64,000 nt of DNA from Cycas panzhihuaensis (taxonomy: Eukaryota; Cycadophyta), in assembly GCA_023213395.1 (NCBI GenBank), contig CM041465.1, forward strand, positions 90,651,741 through 90,715,740, in the 5' to 3' direction. The notes beneath the pieces were generated by a model that was not told the origin of the DNA, did no database searches, and saw only the letters and a list, made by a program, of their open reading frames with translations. The translations under genes were made by a program, and so were the position numbers. Shown piece by piece: positions 23,780 to 35,040 of this stretch. Position 1 is the first letter of the stretch, and the number at the start of each line of letters is the position of its first letter.

Positions 23780-25120
23780 GTATTGCTTCAATTGATGGAT
23801 AGTAGATCATAGACACGGAAGCAACTCAATATATGATGTACAATCACAGTCTATATCAAACATTTGATTCAAATGTTCAAAGAGTTATTCACATGGCTGA
23901 CAAATTACAACAACCTGTTGAAGGAATTAGTAACATTTGCCTAAAACTCCTAGGCTTAAGAGATTTTACATTGCTTGATGCCCTATATATGTCCAATCTC
24001 AAATATAACCCACTTTCCTTATCCACACTCATCTCTTATGGATTTAAACTGAGTGTAACCATAAATGACCATGCTATCCAAGTCATTCACCCTCTAACTG
24101 ATTGAGAGGTCTTGCCTAAACATCTCACTAGTAAACTCTTTTGACTAAATGGCTCTCTATCTTTTGAAGCGTAGTATGCCTAAAGCCCTTATGTTGATGA
24201 AGAATTTATATTTAACACCATCTTAACCCACCCAACATTATCACCAGAAGCTCTTTGGCATACTCTCATAGTCCATATTTATATCGATAGACTTAGAGAT
24301 CTTTGTAACACTATTCCAAGTCTTCCAAAGTTTTCCTCCAAGCCCTTCAAATATGAAGCTTGTATTATTGCCAAATCTCATTGATAGCCCTTTACTAAAA
24401 GTCAATGGAAATCAAGCTATCTATTATAATTAGTACACTTTGATCTATGTAGACCAATACCCATTCCTTCACTAAAGGGCAAGTTATATTATATCTCTTT
24501 CATTGATGATTTCACTAGGAAAGTATGGGTAGCTTTTCTACACAAGAAAGATGAAGCCTTCTATGTATTTAAAGAATTTAAAGTTTATACTAAAAAAGAG
24601 TCATGTTATCAACTTAAATATCTTTGAACTAATAATGGTGATAAATATACCTCACATGAGTTTGAAAGCTACCTTCGAGATAATAGTAGTAAACATCAGA
24701 TAATAGTAGCAGGTACCCCACAACAAAATAGAGTTGTTGAGTGCATGAACAGGACAATCATGAACATGGCTTGAACTATGTTGGTATACAAAAATGTACT
24801 TACCTACTTATGGGCCAAATCCATCTAGACAATCGTTTATTACAACAATGTTGTTATCCCATTAAAGAAGGATAATCACCTAATGAAAAATAGTCAGGAT
24901 AAGTTTCTATTGTTCATTACTTTAAAATTTTTAGCTCTACATACTATGCCCACATTCTAGATATAAATCAAAATAAACTCTAGCCAAGGATGCTTATATC
25001 CATCTTTGTTAGATACCATATGGATAAGAAAAGGTATAAGGTCTTTATACCTTCATAACAAAAAATCATCATTACCAGAGATGTCATTTTTGTGGAGACA
25101 AAGGATCAATTGCTTAAACT
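23780..25120 (+). pseudogene. copia C protease and integrase, remnant
   Basis: Protease at about 23800-24105 reads IIDTEATQYM, where the family has DTGA, so the active-site Gly is replaced by Glu; the open frame 23833-24105 carries its second half with LLDALYMSNLKYNPLSL. Integrase follows: ALWHTLIVHI-like text (24250), VHFDLCRPIPIPSLKGKLYY and FIDDFTRKVWVAFLHKK (24430-24550), TNNGDKYTSHEFE (24630-24670) and TPQQNRVVECMNRTIMNMA (24715-24770), which together outline the catalytic D,D35E core. The GY/IIxRDV segment before RT is at 25000-25090. It is broken by stops and frame changes. Confidence 0.85.
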
Positions 25121-27007
25121 AGACTCCAAAACACTCTCATACCATTACAATGATGTTATCAAGTATGATATTCAGATTTTAAAATTTAGGGAGGCACACA
25201 CATAAATTACTCCAAATATTAGAAGTTAATAATAAAGCCTCAGAGGATATAAGTTATGACTCTAAACCAATGAGTGCACATCTAACACCATCTTTTGAAG
25301 ATAGAAAAGTTGACAAAGGCAAAGCCATTATAGAAGAATCATCCTCTCCACCTTGAGTTGACAAAGGTAAAATAGTGGTAGAAGGACCAGCTTCTCTAGG
25401 TGCATCAATATCCTCCTCACAAAATGATTATTTTACTAAACAAGATGAGAACTAAGAAGTTGAAGAAATGATGACCTCATTCCTAACTTGAGGATCACAT
25501 GAAGCCCACTAGCTCAATAAGGACATATGACTAGATGAGATGGGAAAAACTAACACTCAAAGTACGCATAGAGAAAGGATGTAGGAATCATTATATACCG
25601 AGCTTAAACTGACAGAACTGCACCTTACTCTTAATAAAGAGCCCCTCTCATACCAGAAAGTTATGAAATATACAGTTTAGAGAAATGTAATGAAGAATAT
25701 CAATCTCTCATAAAAAATGGTACAGAAGAGCTCATTTATCTACCACTTGGCAGAAAGATAGTTTAAAATAAATGGGTGTTCAAAAATAAATATAGATCAA
25801 ATGACACCGTAGAAAAACATATGAGGTTAGTAGCTAAAGGATTCACACAAAAGGAAGGCATTAACTACACTGAAGTCTTTGCACCTACAACTAAATGGCC
25901 TATAATTAGAACTCCTGTGGCCTTGGCTACTCAATAAGGTTAGAAAATCTACTAGCTTGATATTAAGACTGTGTTTCTCAATAGAGATCTTAAAGAAGAA
26001 ATTTACATGGCACACCTAGAAGGATACAAGATCGAAGGTTATGAGCATAAGGTTTATAGGCTTAGAAAGTCCTTGTATGCCCTTAAACAAGCCCCTCATG
26101 CTTGGTTTACTAAGTTATTTAAAAGAATGAGGTAACTTAGATACGAACCTTATGATTATCAAGATATTAATGTAACACTATTCATCAAGTGCCAAAAGCA
26201 CAAAGCCATTTATCCCATAATCTTTTTGGATGACATGCTAGTAATGAGTAATAGTGAATAAGCAATAAGCTAGTTAAAAAAGGACCTTGGAAAAATATTT
26301 GAATTGTCTAACCTTGTATTGATAAAATATTACTTAAGAATTGAAGTAATACAAAAGAATAGAAAAATGTTTTTCTCCTAAGAAAAATACATCAATGATC
26401 TGATAACTAAGTTTCAATTAGAAGATGTTCAACTAGTGGCTTTACCTATAGACCTTAATACCAAACCCTCAACTGACGATGACACTAAGAAGGCAAAAAT
26501 AATACTCTATAGGAAACTTATAGGTAGTCTCATCTACACTACTAATACAAGGCTAGATATTACACATTCTATTGGTATTCTTGCACGATTTATGACAAAT
26601 CCTAAGCAAAATCACTAGCAGGCTACAGTTCAAGTGTTAAAATACCTAAAGGCAACTAACAAATTCAGTCTATTATATGAACCTAATAATGAATTTAAGC
26701 TTTCTATATACATAGACTTAAACTTTATAAGAGATAAAGATATAAGAAGATCTACATTTGGGTATGTAACATTTCTTGGAATAACACCAATATCATGGAG
26801 ATCTATAGAGTAGAAGATAATTGTTAATTCAACTGTCAAAGCTAAATATATTACTACTTCTTAGACTAGCAAGGATATAATATGGCTTAGAAAATTATTA
26901 GAAACATTGAATATCACCCAAACAAGTCCTACTAGCCTTCATGTGGATAATTAATTAGTAATCTACATGGCAAAAAATCTTGTATTTCATAATCTTACTA
27001 AATACAT

Positions 27008-27017
27008 AAATATAAAC
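27008..27017. other. LINE target-site duplication, left copy
   Basis: TAAATATAAA, matching TAAGTATAAA at 27415-27424 in 9 of 10 positions. It brackets the LINE tail. Confidence 0.7.
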
Positions 27018-27414
27018 TCGCTGAAAGGCGAGGCCATTGATCGAGATTCCATCAGAATCAATGATGCAAAGAAGAGTATAAAGGGACTACAAGATGTATG
27101 TATTAGACATACACTAAGAGAAGGTAATAGAGTAGTTGACTTTTTGGCAAACTGGGGGGTGAAGCATAAGGAAGGTATTGTATGGAGGTGGGACTATCCT
27201 GGGGATCTCATGGTTCTGGTTGAGAAGGAATTGGTCCGAAGTAGCTAGCCAAGGGGCTTGTCCCGGCAAGTAATTTTTATTGCCTAGACCATGGGCATGT
27301 CACAGTCATCTTTTACTTGGATACCTTAAACATGTTGATGTACTAGGTTGTGGGATCCTGGTTCAAACCCACTCATAATTAATTCATTTTTATCTTGTCA
27401 AAAAAAAAAAAATG
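27018..27414 (+). mobile_element. 5'-truncated LINE tail with RNase H end, inside copia C
   Basis: About 400 bp bounded by a 10-bp duplication and ending in a poly(A) run (27400-27412), the mark of target-primed reverse transcription. Its coding part (27018-27248) reads IDRDSIRIND..., then CIRHTLREGNRVVDFLANWG, the C-terminal RNase H motif of plant L1-type LINE polyproteins. The stop at 27246 ends the ORF. The 3' UTR includes GGTTCAAACCC, which resembles a tRNA-type B box and may be chance. The chimeric frame 26967-27248 fuses copia RNase H to this LINE RNase H by accident. By far most of the LINE is missing, as is usual for 5' truncation. Confidence 0.82.
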
Positions 27415-27545
27415 TAAGTATAAAAATCCATAGGATTAGAGAACTAGTTTATGATATCATAATTCAAATGGAATAGTATCCCATAGTGGATCAAGTGGTC
27501 AATATTTTTACCAAACCATTACAAAATGTGAAGTTTGAACAATTT

Positions 27546-27960
27546 TGAAGGTAACTCAGCTTTATAGCCTCCATCTTTGACTAATCAAAGAAGATGGTAA
27601 TAGGATCATCATACTCTATTCTATTTATAAAAATCCCTTGTGGGTGTGAAAGAATAAGAGTTATATTAGTTTTAGAAAATTAGAACTTGTAAAAACTCAA
27701 AAGGGTATAGGGATGACTAAACAGTATATGGAGACTTAGTAAATTAAAATATATATTTAAGTTGCTTAGCTATCAGGATACATCAAGAGCCACCTTAACT
27801 ATTTTGATTTATAAAATAGGCAATAGATCTTAAAAAGCCTATGGGTTTTTATTCCCCATAAGGGTTTTCTATAAAAGTATCATTTAGAATTTCAATATAA
27901 TAATGAGGCTCAAATGAAGGCCTCATAGAATAGATTTTCTCAAAATAACCTTCCACCATT
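27546..27960 (+). other. copia C 3' untranslated stretch
   Basis: AT-rich, between the end of RNase H and the polypurine tract. No reading frame of note. Confidence 0.5.
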
Positions 27961-27971
27961 ATTGGGGGGAT
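27961..27971 (+). other. polypurine tract of copia C
   Basis: ATTGGGGGGAT directly before the 3' LTR; primer of second-strand synthesis. Confidence 0.85.
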
Positions 27972-28285
27972 TGAAAGATGTTAATGTATTAAGGGCATTT
28001 GTGTAGATTAATTAAATAACTTTAGGATATATTATTAGCATTAGTTTCTTAGTGAAATGTGCTTTATATGTATTTAGATACAATTTTGGGTTTATGTCAT
28101 TAAGTGAAAAAAAACCTAACCCTAGTGCTCACCCTTAATAATAAAAGGCAAAATCTCAAGGAGGGAGTCATTATTCATTCTCACCTCTAAGTTTTGCTCT
28201 TATATCTTATTTTTATCTCTTCTTTATTCTCTATTACCATTATGTGCATATGAGTGATTTATTCCCTAGATCCATCCTTCCTTCA
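27972..28285 (+). repeat. 3' LTR of copia C
   Basis: TGAAAGATGTTAATG...CCTTCCTTCA, partner of 20381-20693, preceded by the polypurine tract and followed by the duplication. Confidence 0.92.
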
Positions 28286-28289
28286 CTCT

Positions 28290-29030
28290 TTGTGTACATA
28301 GAAACATCCAAATATACATTTGACATTTGGGTGAAGATTACAAATCCTACTCTTTGAAAAGAGATTGTTACCTTAATTCCTTATTTAGGTGTATTTACAC
28401 ATTGTTATGGATTGATTCTTAACTTTGATCCTACATTTCAATGGATCATACAACGGTAGAAGATAAAGAGATGGAGTCAATAAAATATAATTGACAAATG
28501 CATTGAAAATTTGATCTTGTAATGCTAAATAAAGATAAATATGCTGACTTAAAACTTAGGCTAAAAAAATGTATCTTATTTTTGTAATATTTGTTCTACA
28601 TTAACTTATTTTTAATTTTATTTTGAGTTATAGTAAGCCCCCTCATATATTAAGTCATTAGTCATATAGGTTAAAAATAGCTAAATCTTTTTTTGAGTCA
28701 TAAGAAGTTTGGTTACTAAAATAGACAACACTTCCTTATCATAACCTTTTGTGTTCTTTATATTGAGAATGGTTATATAGGTAGATTTTGGCTCCCTATG
28801 TGGTGTCTAATGGTTAAACATGATTTTTTAGCACTCAGCATAGTGACTAAAAGATCTATTATCAATTATGATTAATAAAATACGTATGTGACCATAGGAC
28901 TATTTAATGCCTACTAGTTCTTTTTATTTTTTGGCTCTTTTATTATATTTTACATTAAATATATGTGAAAGATGCTTATTTCTTGGCTCTAGTTAGCTAT
29001 TTCAAATTTCTTATCTATTACATTTTGGTT
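28290..29030 (+). other. copia A interior without recognisable coding
   Basis: Lies between the C insertion and A's protease, where the end of gag and its zinc knuckle are expected. I see no CCHC motif; the DNA is AT-rich and full of stops. Either it decayed beyond recognition or it is unrelated inserted DNA. Confidence 0.4.
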
Positions 29031-30345
29031 AATAGCATGAAAGAAGATCCAATGATGTGTGGTATATTGACTCAAGTGCAATAAGATATATAGTAGGTAG
29101 ATTAGATTGGTTCAAACATTTGTGGGAAGCCATTGACCATACAGTTATTTTAAGCAACAAAAATGTACTAATTATCAAAGGCATAAGAGAAGTCCCTATA
29201 ATTAGTCTTGATTTTAGTGATTATTATATGGATAATATATTATATGTGTTAGGTCTAAAAATGAATATGATTTTTATCAGCCAAATTGAGGATAATGGGA
29301 TGAGTATTCTCTTTAAGGATGGGAAGGTCTTCATTAATAATTAAGAAGGAAAGATAATCACAAAAGGTGTAAGATATAACTGTCTTTATTGGCTCTTAGA
29401 TAAATTTGTAAACCAAAGGGATTATTTGACTATTAATGTGACTAATAAGATTCAACTATGACATGAAAGACTAGGATATCTACATTTCCCTAGCCTTTAG
29501 TTGATGAATAAATTAAATATGATGCATGGTCTCCTAAAATTTAAGGTAAAAATGGTACTTATAAACCTTGTATATTTGAGAAGTAACACAGTGATATATT
29601 TCTAAAAGACAAGACTTAGAGAGCAACCAAAACATTAAGCCTAATCCATTCTAATATTATGGTCCTATGCTAACCATTTTTCTTAGAGAAGTAAGGTATT
29701 TCCTAACTTTTATTAACAACTTTTCAAGAAAAACTTGGGTTTATCCATTGAAAGAAAAGACTTAGGCATTCAACATATTTAAGGAATTCAAAGCAGAAGT
29801 GGAGAATGAAAGTAGATAAAGAATCAAAATACTAAGATCAGACAATGGGGGAGAGTATACTTCTAAATAATTTATTCAATTTTATAAAAACCATGGTATA
29901 AAGAAATAGTTAATAACTTCATATACTCCTCAATAGAATGGAATAGTTAAAAGAATGAATAGAATACTAGTTGACAAAGTGAAGTCAATGATTGACACCA
30001 AGAATCTTTTAGAAATCTTTTGGGCAGAAGTAGTATGTATAATAGCTTCCCTAATAAACATGAGCATTACTAAAATTGTAAGGAATAAAACACCTAAAGA
30101 AAGGTGGTATGATTATAAGCCAATAATTATCCATGTCAAAATCTTTAGAAGGACTGCATATATATATGTTCCAAAGGAGAAATAATAAAAGTTTAAAGTG
30201 TATTCTTATTGGCTACAGTGAAGCAAGTAAAGCTTATAGGCTTTATGAATTGACATCAAAAAAGGTGTATACTACTCAAGATATTATCTTTGAAGAAGTA
30301 CAAGCTTTAGATCAAATTTAGGAACAAGATACTCTAAAGATTTAA
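29031..30345 (+). pseudogene. copia A protease and integrase, remnant
   Basis: Protease: WYIDSSAIRYIVGRLDWF at about 29058-29112 (family DSGA, here Gly to Ser), with the 95-codon open stretch 29057-29344 carrying the whole domain to GMSILFKDGKVFI. Integrase: HERLGYLHFPSL near 29463-29498 (zinc-binding part), then GIVKRMNRILVDKV-type text from 29940, inside the 76-codon stretch 29955-30185. The segment GYSEASKAYRLYE and TTQDIIFEE (30210-30300) is the conserved end of copia integrase before RT. At least three frame changes are needed to follow it. It belongs to copia A, whose 3' LTR lies 1.8 kb downstream. Confidence 0.82.
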
Positions 30346-30499
30346 TAAGATAAAGGGAAGCAAATTAAAGAACAACCTAAAACAAGTTCTTTAAGACAAC
30401 AATTTATTGATCCTAAAATAGAGTCAAAAAATGAGAAAATTAAGGAGGAGATATTTTAAAATGCTTAGGAAATATAATCATGACCTAAGGTTGCTCCAC

Positions 30500-32175
30500 C
30501 TATTTAAAAAATTCCTAAATGGTATTTAAAGACCATGATTGAAGCTCATCTCCTCAAGACAGAAGGCAAATATAAATCAAAGATAAGACCATATTTAATC
30601 AATTTTTCTTTGATGGTAGATGTATTAGATGCTAATAAACCCTCAATCTTTGAAGAAGTAAACTGGTAGTAGAAGTTGAAGATAACAATAGATGTTGAAA
30701 TCCATGTCATTGAGTAAATTAAAACTTGGGATTTAGTTGATTTACTAGTAGGTAAATAAGAAATTGGATGTAAATAGGTCTATAAGACCAAATTCAAATC
30801 TGATGGAATTATTGATCAACGTAAGGCCAAATTAGTATCCAAAGGATTCAAGTAAATTGAAGGTATTTATTACCATGAGACATTTCCTCAAGTGGCAAAG
30901 ATCATGATAATAAGATTGATACTAGTAATAGTTGCTTAATTTAAATGGCAATTACACTAGCTTGATGTTAAGAGTGCCTTCCTTAATGAAGATCTTATAG
31001 AAGAGGTTTATATAGAGCAGCCACCTAGATATATTGTTAAACACAAAGAGCACTTAATATATTATTTGAAGAATGCCTTGTATAGTCTTAAACAATCTCC
31101 AAGAGCCTAATATTCAAAGATTAATCAATATTTCCTAGACAATGGGTTTAAGAGATCACCCACAAATCCAAACCTATATATTAAAGTTCAAGAAAATTTA
31201 GTCATATTTATAGTATGATATGTAGATAATCTGGTGATCACATGGAATAATATCTCAAAGGTTGAAATACTAAAAAATGATCTCAAAAAGATATTTAAAA
31301 TGATAGATCTTCGATTGCTCCACTATTTTTAGGAGTGGAAGTATGACAAAAGCCTAGAAATATCTTTATTTCACAAGCTAAATATGCATGGAAAATTCTA
31401 AAGAAATTTAGAATAGAGGATTATAAACATGTTAATAGCCCCATGGAAATAGGTTTAAAGCTAATAACTCTACATGTTGATGATAATGAGTGAGTTGATG
31501 GCACAATGTTTAAATAGTTAGTTGGTAGATTAATTTACTTAACTAATATTGTGCTAGATATCTCTTTTGTAATCAGTATGGTATTGACATTTATAATTGA
31601 ACCAAAGCAAAGCCATTAGAAATCTACAAAAATGATCTTGAGATATTTTCAAGGACTACTAAAATTTAGATTAGATTTTAGCCAAAATGATAATTTAGGT
31701 TATCTAAATACTCATATTCTAATTGGGTTGGTTGTGAAGATAGCAGAAGATCCACTTTAGTTTATTACTTTAGTATGGGTTCTATTATTGTCACTTAAAG
31801 TGGTAAGAAATAACCTACTATTACTTTATCATCTATTGAGGCAGAGTATAAAGTTATTATTGTAGCTACTTGTAAATCCATCTAGTTGAGGCAAGTGCTT
31901 AGTGATTTAGGACTACATTAGGAAGAGGTAACTACTTTGTATTATGATAATCAAAGTACCTTAAAGATTGCTAAGAATCTAGTATTCCATACATGCACCA
32001 CATCGAGATACATCATCATTTTATTAGGGAACAAATCCAAAATAGATAGGTCAAGCTTCTATACCAATTAACAAAGGAGTAGTTTACTAATATTTTCACC
32101 AAATCTCTATCCAAAGATAAATTTAATAAATTTAAATTTCATATCAATGTTAAAACTAATGATATGAATATTAAG
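30500..32175 (+). pseudogene. copia A reverse transcriptase and RNase H, remnant
   Basis: RT: VYKTKFKSDGIIDQRKAKLV at 30778-30837 (with a stop at the Trp before it), then GFK and YHETFPQVAK, QLDVKSAFLNEDLIEEVYIE (30957-31016), KNALYSLKQSPRA (31070-31108), and YVDNLVIT (31218-31241), where the catalytic YVDD has become YVDN. RNase H: LVGRLIYLTNIVLDISFVI (31519-31575), then YSNWVGC..DRRSTLV, and near the end HHIEIHHHFIREQ-like text at 31985-32040 and FTNIFTKSLSKDKFNKFKF (32070-32135). Stops are dense. The LTR starts directly after it at 32182. Confidence 0.85.
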
Positions 32176-32181
32176 ACGGAG

Positions 32182-32548
32182 TGTTAAATTAATGTTCATA
32201 TGAGGACAAATTGATATGTGAGTCATCAAGAGTTACCAAAGTCCTAAATAAACCTATAACATCTATCATAAGAGTTATTAGGGTCCTAAATGGGGATGTG
32301 ACAAGTGTTAATCAATTACAGATTTTTTTATGGACCATTATTGAACCAAATTATATGTTAAGGTGTGCTACATGTGTATTGGGAAATAATGGAGAGGTCA
32401 TTCTGAATGAATGAAATTTTGAAAGCTATAAGTAGACCAATTCTACTTGATACTCTCTTGTCTTTCTGATGAATTAATATACCATTGTTAAGTGTTGCTT
32501 AGTGTGTTATTATGGCGTTAGTTTCATATTTGATCCTTTAATCTCACA
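32182..32548 (+). repeat. 3' LTR of copia A
   Basis: Starts TGTTAAATTAATG after a short purine run (AAGACGGAG) and ends ...TTTAATCTCACA, followed by TAAAG. Partner of 10308-10693; the two differ at many positions, consistent with the oldest layer. Confidence 0.82.
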
Positions 32549-32553
32549 TAAAG

Positions 32554-34004
32554 GACTACAACAAAAATTTGAAACTGGATCAATTCTAGAAAATAACCTT
32601 TTTATGACTCTAACTATGTGATAAAGGCTTGGGAATTAAAATTGGTTTGATTCTAAGCCAAATCACTTAAATAAACTAGTAAAAAATAACTAAAATTTGA
32701 TGAAAATAAAAGCAAAATAATAATGGAAAGTCTTTCTTGTTTTTTCTTGTTTAAAGATGAACTAAAAATAAACCACTTCTAATTTCTAAAACTAACGACT
32801 AATTTATAAAGAAGAGTTACCTCCAACATGAGAGAAATCAGTGTGGTATGCCTCATACTGATACTCCACTTTTACTCAACATACTGCCATCAAGCTCTAA
32901 GTATCATGATAATAACAAGTTTGATAACAAGGGATGGTATAGGAGAGATAGATGTAGATAAAAAATAATTAGGAATTACAAGAAGATGATCCCAGCAAGT
33001 GAGTGGGAAGGAAAGTCTAATAACTAAATAGTAACTAAGGTGAAAGTGGTCTTACAATCCCTCCAACAAAATTAATAATTTCCTAATAAGAATGGTCTTC
33101 AAGTAACCTCTAAGCAATAAGAAAACACTAACAATGGCTAATAAAAATTAGGCAGCATTTTGTTATATCAAACACTCTCCTCTAACTCTGAAAATACATA
33201 GGGATTTATAAAGAGTGAGAGCCAGAAATATGGATTAAAAAACCATGTTTTTTTACCCATAGTTTTGATGATTTCTAATAACTAAATCTCTAAATGGAGG
33301 TAAGATAATTATGAGTGAATCAGGGTAGTTGGGATTATGCTAAACTCTAAATTTGGGTAGTCACCATACAAAAAATCATGAAGAATTAATGTTCTATATC
33401 AAATTTTATGGGTATAATGATCAAAAATTCAATTTTACATTAAAAGTGTGATCATCACATTTTATTCATAAAATTATAGTTTTGATAATACAAAAATTGC
33501 ATCAAAATAAAAAGTTGCAAAAGAAAGAAAACATAAAGAAGATTTGGCAAAAGTAACTTGCTAAGGGATCTAAAATCAAACAACACATGAATAGGGCTTG
33601 AATTACTATAAGTTGGGGCTAAAAAATAACTGAAACAAGGCTAAAAATAATCAAAACAATAGAGTATACTAGGCAAAAAGTTGGACAAAGAAGGGGAAAC
33701 TTGGAGCATGACAGAAACTATGATAAACAAAAGTTCTAAAACATATCATAGTATCATTCATTAGCAAAATGATCATCACCATCGTATATAAATAGTTATC
33801 TAATTAACATTTTTTAACTTAAAAATCATATAATGAGTGTCCAAGTATGTCCAAATAAAAGACTAAACCATAAAATGATTAACTAAAAATAAATAATTAA
33901 TAAATTGTGCTAATTAAGTGATATCCATTACATAAGTAAAAGTGATAACCATTGAGCGACTTAAGAAAACAAACCTAGATCTAAATTTAATCATGGCAAG
34001 AGAA
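32554..34004. other. AT-rich DNA without recognisable gene
   Basis: No convincing coding on either strand. It lies between copia A and the broken end of copia E. E's RNase H and 3' LTR would be expected here on the minus strand but are not recognisable, so E was cut or this DNA replaced it. Confidence 0.4.
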
Positions 34005-34441
34005 CTACTTATGGTGAAATGTATTCATTTTAGCAATAGGAATAAATGTTTCATTATAGTCAATCCCATCAATTTAGGAAAAACCTTTTGCATCTAATCT
34101 AGCTTTCTACTATTCAACATCATCTTTTGAATTATATTTGATATGTTAAACCCACTTATAAACAACAAAGTTACTTCTAAGTAGAAGAGTTACTAAGTTC
34201 CAAGTATTTTTTTTATTAAAGCATTGTACTTAGCATTCATTGTTGTTTGCCAAACTAGATTATCTTTAGCTTCTTTAAAAATTTGTGAGTCAAACTAAGA
34301 CATAACTTTGGCTATAAGAGTAAAGTTAGCCTATAGTTATTGAGATCTAGTCTCTCTAATATCCAAAGAATTACCAACATTAAATTCAATAGCAGTAATG
34401 GTTTTTAGACCTATTTTAGTTATATTTTAGTGTATAAACTT
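34005..34441 (-). pseudogene. copia E integrase-RT linker and RT start, left of D
   Basis: Minus-strand text: IAKVMS.FDSQIFKEAKDNLVWQ (34310-34250), MNAKYNALI, then KWVYHIKYNSKDDVE and KARLDAKGF (34160-34095), and DGIDYNETFIPIAK near 34075-34030, the standard copia RT opening. It stops abruptly around 34010, with no palm motif beyond, so the element is truncated there. To the right it is split from the rest of E by copia D: joining the flanks across D's duplication continues the same minus-strand element. Confidence 0.8.
34437..34441. other. target-site duplication AACTT, left copy (copia D)
   Basis: AACTT here and at 38945-38949 bracket copia D exactly. Confidence 0.92.
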
Positions 34442-34663
34442 TGTTAAGATATAATGTTTTATCTAGGACAGAAAAAGGGGGTCATGTTAGACCAACCCTT
34501 AATTACTCTCATGAGATCATGCCACGTGGCAACATCTGAGTGATTGGTTACATTAGTGGTTGTAACCAACTCTTGGCTCTTGTATACTTAAATGAATTGA
34601 ATCTCAATAGTAAAGTATCTCATTCCTTTCTCTGTTCATTTCTGAATAGTGTTTGTTTCAACA
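34442..34663 (+). repeat. 5' LTR of copia D
   Basis: 222 bp. Contains the G-box palindrome GCCACGTGGC (34521-34530), a CCAAT box in inverse form (GATTGG, about 34542), TATACTTAAA near 34584 as a TATA candidate, and ends at the primer site. Confidence 0.95.
34521..34530. promoter_or_regulatory. G-box (CACGTG) in D 5' LTR
   Basis: GCCACGTGGC is a perfect palindrome with the CACGTG core bound by plant bZIP and bHLH factors in light and abscisic acid responses. The 3' LTR has CACTTGG here, so only the 5' copy, the one that drives transcription, keeps it. Function in this element is inference. Confidence 0.55.
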
Positions 34664-34674
34664 TGGTATCAGAG
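34664..34674 (+). other. primer-binding site of copia D
   Basis: TGGTATCAGAG follows the LTR without a gap; initiator Met tRNA type. Confidence 0.93.
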
Positions 34675-35040
34675 TAGGGTGCTCAAACTGACATCTCTTA
34701 AAGGGATTTCTTCCATGCACAAATCTATCAAGTCTGAAGGAAGATTTGACAATCAACGTCATTAATTCTTCATCGCGAATTAATTGTACGGAATCAGACG
34801 CAGACGGATGCATTTTTTCAACAGTGTCGGATCGAGATGAAAATTTGCAGGGAGATAGATCGAAGCACGCCGAACACATCTCTCTTCTGGAGCGAAGCGT
34901 TTTGAGGTTGTTTTCAAGCCCAAAACAGCCCCTAACCAGTCCGCGCGTTTTTGGAGAAACCAGAGCAGAAATCTCTTCGATTTTCAAAAAAATCTGGGTA
35001 TTTCTAGTTTGAAATCTTTCACACTGTAAATAAGATTGAT
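34675..35040 (+). other. leader of copia D
   Basis: GC-richer DNA between primer site and gag remains. The open frames on both strands here (88 codons plus, 130 codons minus) overlap each other and show no family motif; they reflect a low stop density at higher GC. About 0.4 kb, much shorter than the leaders of B, C, E and F. Confidence 0.55.

Larger units (their letters stand above)
25600..27545 (+). pseudogene. copia C reverse transcriptase and RNase H, remnant
   Basis: RT: WVFKNKYRSNDTVEKHMRLV at 25770-25830, KGFTQKEGINYTEVFAPTTK (25838-25897), LDIKTVFLNRDLKEEIYMAH, LRKSLYALKQAPHAWF, and the active-site box FLDDMLV at about 26226-26246 (family YVDDxL). RNase H: IGSLIYTTNTRLDITHSIG (26520-26578), KYLKATNKFSLLY, RRSTFGYVTFL, then MAKNLVFHNLTKYI up to 27010. 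At that point a LINE tail interrupts the frame. The rest (HRIRELVYD, then VDQVVNIFTKPLQNVKFEQF) resumes at about 27425-27545. Stops lie mostly at former Gln or Trp positions. Confidence 0.88.
20381..28285 (+). mobile_element. copia element C, complete, plus strand
   Basis: A 7.9 kb copia element with paired 313 and 314 bp LTRs (TGAAAGA...CCTTCA), an exact primer-binding site, a G-rich polypurine tract and a short target duplication. Gag, protease, integrase, RT and RNase H run from about 22800 to 27545, all with stops. Its RNase H end is interrupted by a LINE tail. It sits inside copia A. Confidence 0.9.
10308..32548 (+). mobile_element. copia element A, host of nested elements B and C
   Basis: A Ty1/copia element whose LTRs lie at 10308-10693 and 32182-32548, in the same orientation and clearly alike though diverged. 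Both ends are flanked by TAAAG. Its own interior survives as 10694-11129, 19776-20375 and 28290-32181; the rest is two later insertions, B and C, each with its own duplication. Removing B and C leaves an interior of about 4.9 kb, normal for copia. It is the oldest layer of this complex and is heavily mutated. Confidence 0.8.
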
